From Paracoccaceae bacterium (lineage in GTDB: Bacteria; Pseudomonadota; Alphaproteobacteria; Rhodobacterales; Rhodobacteraceae), in NCBI GenBank assembly GCA_007134405.1, contig SLKW01000330.1, forward strand, positions 1 through 5,032: 5,032 bases of DNA, given 5' to 3'. The position numbers and the translations under genes were made by a program. The notes beneath the pieces are model-generated. The model saw only the letters and a program-made list of their open reading frames with translations. It searched no databases and was not told the DNA's origin. Positions 1 through 5,032 of this stretch are shown here, one piece after another (within the stretch, counting starts at the first letter, position 1; every line of letters begins with the position of its first letter).

Positions 1-547
1 CCGCATTCATCGACCGCCCCGTATAGAGCAACTCGGCCGCGCGCCCCTGGCCGATGATCCGCGGCAGCATCGCGCAGGCCCCCATGTCGCATCCAGCGAG
101 GCCGACGCGGGTAAAGAGGAATGCGGCCTTTGCTTCGGGCGTCGCCAGCCGCAGGTCGGAGGCCATCGCCAGGATTGCGCCCGCTCCCACGCAGATGCCA
201 TCGACAGCCGCGATGATCGGCTTGTGGCAGCCCAGCATCGCCTTGACCAGATCGCCTGTCATTCGCGTGAACGCCAGAAGCTCGGGCATTTCCATGGCAA
301 CGAGCGGGCCGATGATCTCGTGCACGTCGCCGCCCGAGCAGAAATTGCCGCCGTTCGACGCCATCACCACCACGTCCACATCATTCGCATAGGGCAGCGC
401 GCGAAATGTGTCGCGCAACTCGGCGTAGCTTTCGAAGGTCAGCGGATTCTTGCGTCCGGGGCGGGTCAGCCGAACCGTCGCGATCCGGTCGGCAACACGC
501 CAGTCGAAATGTTCAGGGCGCAGTCCGGCCATTTCGGTCATCATCAT
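1..547 (-). CDS. Crotonase-fold protein (enoyl-CoA hydratase/isomerase family), 3' end cut off by window edge
   Basis: About 182 N-terminal residues are present; family members are usually about 260-270, so roughly the last third lies beyond the left edge. Visible family landmarks are the GRKNPL strand (residues 31-36), the first oxyanion-hole segment [11 protein letters not shown] (64-74), and the second, [20 protein letters not shown] (109-128). Members act in the cytoplasm on acyl-CoA thioesters. Compared with classical enoyl-CoA hydratase, the glutamate of the GGGCELAM motif is Ile125 and the second glutamate region reads [14 protein letters not shown] (143-156), with Arg147 where Glu is expected. 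It is therefore probably not a standard hydratase; hydrolysis, isomerisation or ring cleavage of a cyclic CoA intermediate is possible, as an inference. Three tandem ATGs (547, 544, 541) open the gene. The first overlaps the marR stop as ATGA and has GAGGA upstream; the third has AAGGA six bases upstream and gives MTEMAGL. Either start is plausible. It is the last operon gene visible and is translationally coupled to marR. Confidence 0.88.
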   Translation of the reverse strand, partial: MMMTEMAGLRPEHFDWRVADRIATVRLTRPGRKNPLTFESYAELRDTFRALPYANDVDVVVMASNGGNFCSGGDVHEIIGPLVAMEMPELLAFTRMTGDLVKAMLGCHKPIIAAVDGICVGAGAILAMASDLRLATPEAKAAFLFTRVGLAGCDMGACAMLPRIIGQGRAAELLYTGRSMNA

Positions 548-996
548 TCCTTTTCCTCGGGTTGGGCGCGGCGGAGAATGTCGCGCAGCAGATCGAGGTC
601 ATGCGCGTTCAGCCCGCCAAAGAGCGCATCGAGCCGCGCCTCATGCCCCTGGGCCATGATCTCGAACGCGGCCGCGCCTTCGGGTGTCAGCGACACATGG
701 ACCGTGCGCCGATCGTTTGGTGCCGGGCTGCGCTGCACGAGTCCTTCGCGTTCAAGACGGTCGACGACTGCCGTCGCGTTGCCGTTCGAGACCAGAAGCA
801 GACGCGAAAGCTCGGACATGGTCATCGTGTCGTGCTTGCGATAAAGCGCGGCCATCACGTCGAAGCGGGGCAGGGTGGTCTCATGCTTGCGCCGCAGATA
901 GTCGCGCAGTTGCGCCTCGACCGTGCGGGTCAGCCGCAAGAGCCTGAGCCAGGTCTTCAGTCGGCGCTTCGACAGCGGTGGTGCGTCGACGATCAT
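544..996 (-). CDS. MarR-family transcriptional regulator
   Basis: A 150-residue protein, the normal size for MarR regulators, which act as DNA-binding homodimers in the cytoplasm. The N-terminal helix (about 8-40) is the dimerisation segment. [11 protein letters not shown] (41-51) precedes the winged helix-turn-helix [13 protein letters not shown] (58-70), the recognition helix [17 protein letters not shown] (71-87) and the wing with the conserved [15 protein letters not shown] segment (93-107). The C-terminal helices (about 120-143) complete the dimer interface. MarR proteins inside aromatic acid or acyl-CoA operons commonly repress the operon and release DNA when the acid or its CoA thioester binds; assigning 2-aminobenzoyl-CoA or a related thioester as ligand here is inference. 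The start at 996 lies one base after the SDR stop and has GGAGGTG upstream, inside the SDR's last codons. The stop overlaps the next ATG. Being inside the operon it would regulate, it is probably autoregulated through the palindrome at 4071-4086. Confidence 0.93.
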   Translation of the reverse strand: MIVDAPPLSKRRLKTWLRLLRLTRTVEAQLRDYLRRKHETTLPRFDVMAALYRKHDTMTMSELSRLLLVSNGNATAVVDRLEREGLVQRSPAPNDRRTVHVSLTPEGAAAFEIMAQGHEARLDALFGGLNAHDLDLLRDILRRAQPEEKE

Positions 997-997
997 C

Positions 998-1741
998 TCA
1001 CACCTCCCCCCCCGCGATGGCGATGGCCTGGCCGTTCACCCCTTCGGATCCAGGTGAGCAAAGCCAAAGCGCGGCGGCGGTGACTTCCTCGGGCCGGATG
1101 AGCCGCCCCTGCGGGTTGGTCCGTGTCAGGGCCGCACGCGCATCCTCGCGAGATTTCCCGGTTTTCTCCATGATATTGGCGACCGAGCGGTCAGTCATCT
1201 CGGTGTCCAGAAAGCCGGGGCAGAGCGTGTTGACCGTCACCGGGCTTTTTGCCACCTCCAGCGCCAGCGACCGTGTCAGGCCGACCACGCCGTGCTTCGC
1301 AGCTGCGTAAGGGGCGACATAGGCATAGCCCTTCAATCCCGCGGTCGAGGCGACGGAGATGAGCCGGCCCCAGCCGCTGAACTGCCGCAGACCCGCGCGC
1401 AGGGTGAGGAACACGCCGGTCAGGTTCACTGCCAGCATGGCGTTCCATTGGTCGAGCGGCGTGCGGCCGAAAGGCGCGCTTTCTGCCGCGCCAGCGTTGG
1501 CGACGACGATATCGACCGGGCCTGCGGCGTCGAAAAGGGTAGCAATACTTGCCTCATCGGTCACGTCGGCGGTAAGTGCGCGGGTCCGCGGCAGGCGGGC
1601 GGAAACAGCATCGAGCGGCTCTGCGCGGCGCCCGGTGACAATGACCTCGGCGCCAGCTTCGGCAAAACCGCGCGCGAGGTCGGCGCCGGTCCCCGTGCCG
1701 CCCCCGGTGATCAGGACCCGTTTGCCCGCGAGGTCGGTCAT
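998..1741 (-). CDS. Short-chain dehydrogenase/reductase (classical SDR), likely NADP(H)-preferring
   Basis: A 247-residue classical SDR, cytoplasmic, interconverting an alcohol and a ketone with a nicotinamide cofactor. Visible motifs are the Rossmann glycine motif TGGGTGTG (12-19), VANAG (80-84), structural Asn106 in AVNLTG, catalytic Ser132 in SVASTAG, and YAAAK with Tyr145 and Lys149. [12 protein letters not shown] (171-182) follows in the cofactor/substrate loop. After the second beta strand the sequence is TGRR, with Arg38-Arg39 and no acidic residue, which favours NADP(H). An upstream in-frame ATG would give 298 residues, but [15 protein letters not shown] at 1741 is a typical SDR N-terminus; it overlaps the previous stop as ATGA and has a full AGGAGGT ribosome site nine bases away. 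The neighbouring dearomatising fusion enzyme yields a cyclic ketone or alcohol CoA ester, so oxidation or reduction at that carbon is a reasonable role, but the true substrate cannot be read from sequence; FabG-like 3-hydroxyacyl-CoA activity is the alternative. The C-terminus is encoded by an eight-G run. Confidence 0.93.
   Translation of the reverse strand: MTDLAGKRVLITGGGTGTGADLARGFAEAGAEVIVTGRRAEPLDAVSARLPRTRALTADVTDEASIATLFDAAGPVDIVVANAGAAESAPFGRTPLDQWNAMLAVNLTGVFLTLRAGLRQFSGWGRLISVASTAGLKGYAYVAPYAAAKHGVVGLTRSLALEVAKSPVTVNTLCPGFLDTEMTDRSVANIMEKTGKSREDARAALTRTNPQGRLIRPEEVTAAALWLCSPGSEGVNGQAIAIAGGEV
1003..1007 (-). promoter_or_regulatory. Ribosome binding site of the marR gene
   Basis: GGAGG (extended GGAGGTG, 1001-1007) on the minus strand, six bases before the ATG at 996. 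It lies within the SDR codons for Glu-Val and the stop, directly after an eight-G run, so marR translation is probably coupled to termination of the SDR. Confidence 0.7.
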
Positions 1742-4023
1742 GCGCGCAGCACCTCCTGCTCGCGCTCTGCAAGGCGGCGCATCTGGTCGCGCCCGGCAAG
1801 ATAGGGCAGCGGCCATTCGGTCTTGGTATCGCCCAACGCAACTGAAGCGTGCAGCGTCCAATAGGGGTTCGACAGATGAGGCCGCGCTAGGCAAACCAGA
1901 TCGGCCCGTCCGGCCATCAGGATCGAATTGACGTGGTCCATTTCATAGACGTTGCCCACCGCCATGGTCTTGATGCCGGTCTCGTTGCGAATCCGGTCGG
2001 AGAAAGGCGTCTGGAACATCCGCCCGTACACAGGCTTTGCCTCGATCGATGTCTGGCCGGCGCTCACGTCAATGATATCGGCGCCGGCGTCGTGGAACAT
2101 CCTTGCGATCTCGACGGCTTCTTGCGGCGTGACACCTTCGTCTCCGACCCAGTCGTTTGCAGATATGCGCACCGACATGGGCCGTTCTTCCGGCCAGGCG
2201 GTGCGCATCGCCCGGAACACCTCCAGCGGATAGCGCATCCGATTCTCGAGGCTGCCGCCGTACTCATCAGTGCGGACATTCGATACAGGGCTGATGAAGG
2301 ACGATATGAGATATCCATGCGCGGCGTGCAACTCGATCATATCGAAACCCGCGCGTGCAGCCATCTCGGTCGCGGCGACGAATTCTGCGGTGACCCGGTC
2401 CATGTCGGATCGTGTCATTTCGCGCGGGACGGAGTTCTGCGGGGACCAGGGCAGCGGACTGGCGCTCATGACTTCCCAGTTGCCGTCGGATAGCGGTGAA
2501 TCCATCTCTTCCCAGCCCAGCTGGGTCGAGCCCTTTCGGCCCGAATGACCGATCTGCATGCAAATCTTCGCGGGGCTTTCGGCATGGACGAAATCGACGA
2601 TCCGTTTCCAGCCTGACTCATGTTCCGGCGCATAAAGCCCTGGGCAGCCGGGCGTGATACGGCCTTCGGGGGACACGCAGGTCATTTCGGTATAGACCAG
2701 CCCCGCGCCGCCCTTGGCGCGCTCACCCAGGTGAACCAGGTGCCAGTCGGTCGGGTTGCCATCGATGGCCTTGTATTGCGCCATAGGAGAAACGACGACG
2801 CGATTTACGAGCTCCATGTTGCGCAGCCGGAAGGGCGCAAACATCGGCGCGCGGCCTTTCTCGCCCCCAGCCTGCTCCTGAAACCAATCTTCGGCGCCGC
2901 GTAACCATTTCGGATCGCGCAGGCGCAGGTTTTCGTGACTGATCCGCTGGCTGCGGGTCAAGAGGGAATAGGCGAACTGCTGCGGCGGCATGTCGAGGTA
3001 GCGCTCGACCTCTTCGAACCATTCAAGCGAATTCCTGGCCGCGGATTGGGTGCGCAGAACTTCGAGCCGCCGTTCGTCCTGATAGCGCTCGAAAGCGCGT
3101 TCGAGCGTCGGTTCGCTGTGCAGGTAATCGGCAAGCGCGATCGCCGAGTCGAAAGCGAGCCGCGAGCCCGATCCGATCGAAAAATGCGAGGTCGCCGCGG
3201 CATCACCCATGAGTACCACGTTCTCGTGATACCACCGCTCGCAGACGATGCGCGGAAACTGCATCCAGACGGCAGACCCGCGCAGATGCGCAGCGTTCGA
3301 CTTCAATTCGTGGCCATCCAGATGCGCCTCGAAGATCTTACGGCAGGTTTCGACCGTATCCTCCTTCGACATGTGCTCGAAGCCCCAGCGATCCCAGGTC
3401 TCGGGCAGGCATTCGACGATGAAGGTCGCCGTGGAATCGTCGAACTGATAGACATGTGCCCAGACCCAGCCGTGCTCGGTCTTCTCGAAGATGAAGGTGA
3501 AGGCGTCGCCGAACTTCTGGTGTGTGCCCAACCACACGAATTTGCAGCGGCGCACATCGACGTCGGGCTTGAAAACGTCCTCATATTCCTGCCGGACCCT
3601 CGAGTTGATTCCGTCCGACGCAACGACCAGATCGTACTCCTTCCGGTAGTTCTCGGCGCTGTCGAACTCGGTCTCGAAGCGCATGTCGACGCCAAGCTTG
3701 CGTGCGCGCGCCTGCAGAAGGATGAGCATTTGCTTGCGGCCGATACCGGCAAAGCCATGCCCGCCAGAGACAGTCCGCACGCCCTGATGGACCACGGCGA
3801 TGTCGTCCCAATAGGCGAAATGATCGCGGATCGCGTCGGTCGACTCGGGGTCGTTGACCTGCATTTTCGAAAGCGCGTCATCCGAGAGAACCACGCCCCA
3901 GCCAAACGTGTCGTTGGCGCGGTTGCGCTCCAGTACCGTCACTTGATGGGACGAATCGCGCAGCTTCATCGATATGGCGAAATACAGACCGGCAGGCCCG
4001 CCGCCGAGACAGAGGATCTTCAT
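1738..4023 (-). CDS. Bifunctional 2-aminobenzoyl-CoA monooxygenase/reductase-type fusion (FAD hydroxylase + Old Yellow Enzyme domain)
   Basis: A 761-residue two-domain flavoenzyme. Residues 1 to about 380 are a class A FAD monooxygenase: the dinucleotide-binding GGGPAG (7-12) with Glu32 ending strand two, the DG motif VASDG (134-138), and the GD motif LMGDAAATS (271-279). Residues about 392-745 are an FMN Old Yellow Enzyme barrel: [19 protein letters not shown] (396-414), IGHSGRKG (491-498), HAAHGY with His566, His569 and Tyr571, [20 protein letters not shown] (576-595), the VRIS segment (618-621), and ARP near 713-715 for FMN phosphate. This order and length match Azoarcus-type 2-aminobenzoyl-CoA monooxygenase/reductase, which hydroxylates the ring with O2 and NAD(P)H and then reduces it to a non-aromatic 5-oxocyclohexene-carboxyl-CoA. 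Databases often name such proteins bifunctional salicylyl-CoA 5-hydroxylase/oxidoreductase, so the exact acyl-CoA (2-aminobenzoyl or salicylyl) is unproven. An 18-residue longer reading from a TTG is unlikely: [12 protein letters not shown] begins at the flavin fold and AAGGGAG sits six bases ahead. It is the first gene of the operon. Confidence 0.93.
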   Translation of the reverse strand: MKILCLGGGPAGLYFAISMKLRDSSHQVTVLERNRANDTFGWGVVLSDDALSKMQVNDPESTDAIRDHFAYWDDIAVVHQGVRTVSGGHGFAGIGRKQMLILLQARARKLGVDMRFETEFDSAENYRKEYDLVVASDGINSRVRQEYEDVFKPDVDVRRCKFVWLGTHQKFGDAFTFIFEKTEHGWVWAHVYQFDDSTATFIVECLPETWDRWGFEHMSKEDTVETCRKIFEAHLDGHELKSNAAHLRGSAVWMQFPRIVCERWYHENVVLMGDAAATSHFSIGSGSRLAFDSAIALADYLHSEPTLERAFERYQDERRLEVLRTQSAARNSLEWFEEVERYLDMPPQQFAYSLLTRSQRISHENLRLRDPKWLRGAEDWFQEQAGGEKGRAPMFAPFRLRNMELVNRVVVSPMAQYKAIDGNPTDWHLVHLGERAKGGAGLVYTEMTCVSPEGRITPGCPGLYAPEHESGWKRIVDFVHAESPAKICMQIGHSGRKGSTQLGWEEMDSPLSDGNWEVMSASPLPWSPQNSVPREMTRSDMDRVTAEFVAATEMAARAGFDMIELHAAHGYLISSFISPVSNVRTDEYGGSLENRMRYPLEVFRAMRTAWPEERPMSVRISANDWVGDEGVTPQEAVEIARMFHDAGADIIDVSAGQTSIEAKPVYGRMFQTPFSDRIRNETGIKTMAVGNVYEMDHVNSILMAGRADLVCLARPHLSNPYWTLHASVALGDTKTEWPLPYLAGRDQMRRLAEREQEVLRA
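1751..1757 (-). promoter_or_regulatory. Ribosome binding site of the SDR gene
   Basis: AGGAGGT on the minus strand, nine bases before the ATG at 1741. It lies in the last codons (QEVLRA) of the fusion gene and decides the SDR start in favour of the ATGA overlap over an upstream in-frame ATG at 1894. Confidence 0.8.
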
Positions 4024-4029
4024 GAGCGA

Positions 4030-4036
4030 CTCCCTT
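4030..4036 (-). promoter_or_regulatory. Ribosome binding site of the fusion monooxygenase/reductase
   Basis: AAGGGAG on the minus strand with six bases between it and the ATG at 4023. It is the best Shine-Dalgarno match in the gap and supports the MKILCLGGG start over the in-frame TTG at 4077. Confidence 0.75.
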
Positions 4037-4070
4037 AGCTCCGCGAGCAGAGTGTCACTTACGCCCAGAT

Positions 4071-4086
4071 ATTTCAAGCTTGAAAT
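4071..4086. promoter_or_regulatory. Putative MarR-type operator: perfect 16-bp palindrome
   Basis: ATTTCAAGCTTGAAAT is a perfect inverted repeat of two abutting 8-bp half-sites, with no mismatch. Its size and symmetry fit a MarR homodimer site, and it lies 47 bases upstream of the first operon gene, overlapping the best -35-like hexamer. A MarR regulator is encoded two genes downstream in the same operon, so repression of the promoter by its own product is the simplest model. What is seen is the palindrome and its position; binding is inferred. I did not find a second full copy in the window. Confidence 0.65.
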
Positions 4087-4117
4087 TAATCACTCTGACC
4101 ACCGCTTGCTGCGGAGT

Positions 4118-5032
4118 TCAGAAAAGCGCGGGAATGCGCGCCAGCGTTATCGGCCCGGCGGAGACTGTGCCGTCGCGCAGCATCAGTTCAAGTTCGATCT
4201 GGTCAGGGCTCTCGGGGTCAGTCATCCCGGCAAGCATGGGGCGCAGAAATCCGGCCTGATCGGCGTCAATTACCCCGGTTTCGCTGAGCTTTTCCAGAAG
4301 TGACGGCCATCCGATCACCGTAAGTGTCACCGGCCCCGACAGTCGTCCGGCGGCGTCCGGCTCGACCGTCCCGCGGGCTAGGACATCGATATCGTCGAAG
4401 CGAACCCGGGCGCCTGTGAACTGCATGTCGACCAGACTTGGGCTGGCAGCCGCCAATGCGGCGCGGTCCAACGGACGGTCGAATTGCATCTGTCCTTCCA
4501 GTCGGATCACATCGAAGCGCCGTGGAAAGTAACGTTCGGGGTCAAGCGCGTCCATCACGGCCGGATCGGGAAACGCCGCTTCGATTTCGATTACTGCGTC
4601 ATGCAGCCGCGCATCCTCCGATCTGCTTGCAACACGCAGGGCATCGGCCTGATGGGTCGCCCCCTGCATCTGCAGCCTTGGCGCTTGAACGACCAAGGCC
4701 GTCCGCTCCAATGGCAGCATTCGGTCGGGCGTCATGAAAAGGCTGGCGCGCGCATCGTCGCTGAGCAGGGTCGCCTCCTGCCCGGCCACGCTTGCGCGTT
4801 GTTCATGCGGGAGAACGACTATCAGGTGATGCGGCCGGTAACTCAGCGCGAAGACCTGCAGGAAAGGAGCCTGCCAGCGCAGCGGGCCCATCTGCAAGCG
4901 CGGTTCAGTTAGTGTCAGGTCGAAGCGATTGGGAAAACCCCGAACATGGTGCGATTCAGCGGCGAAGTCCGGATGCTCGGCCAGGATCTCCGTTACCGTC
5001 CGGTCAAGCGCGCGCGAGCCGACGAACCAGTA
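4118..5032 (-). CDS. DUF2125 family protein, N-terminus cut off by window edge
   Basis: The reading frame is open from the right edge to the TGA at 4118, giving 304 residues. The first visible residues, YWFVGSRAL, look like the end or exit of an N-terminal membrane anchor or signal segment, so only a short start is probably missing. Conserved-looking segments are VRGFPNRFDLTL (about 30-41), WQAPFLQVFALSYRPHHL (about 52-69) and a C-terminal GPITLARIP. These match my memory of DUF2125, an uncharacterised family common in Rhodobacterales and probably envelope-associated, facing the periplasm. Much of the rest alternates as beta strands, with repeated phrases about layers of bulk hydrophobic and acidic residues and no catalytic motif I recognise. 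A start at the TTG near 4897 would cut through the conserved block and is rejected. It reads in the same direction as the downstream operon but is separated by 94 bp with its own promoter-like region, so a functional link to aromatic degradation is doubtful. Confidence 0.85.
   Translation of the reverse strand, partial: YWFVGSRALDRTVTEILAEHPDFAAESHHVRGFPNRFDLTLTEPRLQMGPLRWQAPFLQVFALSYRPHHLIVVLPHEQRASVAGQEATLLSDDARASLFMTPDRMLPLERTALVVQAPRLQMQGATHQADALRVASRSEDARLHDAVIEIEAAFPDPAVMDALDPERYFPRRFDVIRLEGQMQFDRPLDRAALAAASPSLVDMQFTGARVRFDDIDVLARGTVEPDAAGRLSGPVTLTVIGWPSLLEKLSETGVIDADQAGFLRPMLAGMTDPESPDQIELELMLRDGTVSAGPITLARIPALF

Larger units (their letters stand above)
4024..4117 (-). promoter_or_regulatory. 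Intergenic promoter region ahead of the aromatic-CoA operon
   Basis: The only substantial non-coding gap in the window. It separates the DUF2125 stop from the fusion-enzyme start and contains an AT-rich core around 4068-4090 in otherwise GC-rich DNA. A possible -35 element TTGAAA (4072-4077, minus strand) lies inside the palindrome; the best -10-like hexamers downstream, GACACT (4051-4056, 15-base spacer) and CACTCT (4049-4054, 17-base spacer), are weak, so promoter positions are not firm. No hairpin followed by a T run marks termination of the upstream gene, so read-through from DUF2125 cannot be excluded. Confidence 0.5.

Noticed and set aside
54..844. Plus-strand open frames opposite the crotonase and marR genes
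   Set aside because: They have low-complexity Arg/Ser/Ala-rich translations with no domain signal and lie antisense to well-supported genes.
1742..1894. N-terminal extension of the SDR by 51 residues
   Set aside because: The extension overlaps the coding end of the OYE domain in another frame and has no SDR character; the ATG at 1741 has a perfect ribosome site and a typical SDR N-terminus.
2935..4038. A 367-codon plus-strand open frame opposite the fusion monooxygenase
   Set aside because: It is entirely antisense to a gene with clear flavoprotein motifs, shows no recognisable domain, and is the expected by-product of GC-rich third positions on the other strand.
4024..4077. N-terminal extension of the fusion enzyme by 18 residues from a TTG
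   Set aside because: It starts inside the palindrome, lacks a good ribosome site, and the extra residues precede the normal beginning of the FAD fold; AAGGGAG favours the ATG at 4023.
4048..4097. Outer 7-bp inverted repeat CAGAGTG (4048-4054) and CACTCTG (4091-4097) around the palindrome
   Set aside because: It is not centred on the palindrome (gaps of 16 and 4 bases), and a 7-bp match within about 100 bases is reasonably likely by chance.
4102..4114. Small hairpin CCGC-AGCAA-GCGG just after the DUF2125 stop, as a terminator
   Set aside because: The stem is only four base pairs and no T run follows, so it is not a convincing intrinsic terminator.

Overview
The window looks like a chromosomal piece of a GC-rich alphaproteobacterium, most likely a member of the Rhodobacteraceae/Rhodobacterales. 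The basis is the G/C-heavy third codon positions, the style of the proteins, and a DUF2125 protein, a family I know mainly from this group. All five genes I can support lie on the minus strand and so read from right to left. The window is almost fully coding: the only real intergenic gap is 94 bp (4024-4117), and no stretch over 300 bases lacks a gene.

Layout in transcription order: (1) 5032-4118, a DUF2125 protein missing only its N-terminus at the right edge; (2) 4117-4024, a short AT-richer gap holding a perfect 16-bp palindrome (4071-4086), the probable operator/promoter of the next genes; (3) 4023-1738, a 761-residue natural fusion of an FAD aromatic-ring monooxygenase and an FMN Old Yellow Enzyme-type reductase, the architecture of 2-aminobenzoyl-CoA monooxygenase/reductase (often auto-named bifunctional salicylyl-CoA 5-hydroxylase/oxidoreductase); (4) 1741-998, a short-chain dehydrogenase; (5) 996-544, a MarR-family regulator; (6) 547 to the left edge, the first about 182 residues of a crotonase (enoyl-CoA hydratase/isomerase) family protein.

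The last four genes form a tight operon. The fusion gene and the SDR overlap by ATGA, the SDR and marR are separated by one base, and marR and the crotonase gene overlap by ATGA again. My reading is an aerobic 'CoA-hybrid' catabolic module for anthranilate (2-aminobenzoate) or a close aromatic acid. The aromatic CoA thioester would be hydroxylated and reduced to a non-aromatic cyclic ketone by the fusion enzyme, then processed by the SDR and the crotonase-fold enzyme in beta-oxidation-like steps. MarR would sense the CoA thioester and bind the palindrome ahead of the operon. The acid-CoA ligase and other partners expected for such a pathway are not in the window and would lie further left.

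No RNA genes, mobile elements, CRISPR arrays or convincing terminators were seen. The pathway type is known. The points that deserve a second look are the putative operator, the loss of both canonical hydratase glutamates in the crotonase, an alanine in place of the redox-tuning cysteine in the OYE half, and an eight-G run at the SDR/marR junction.
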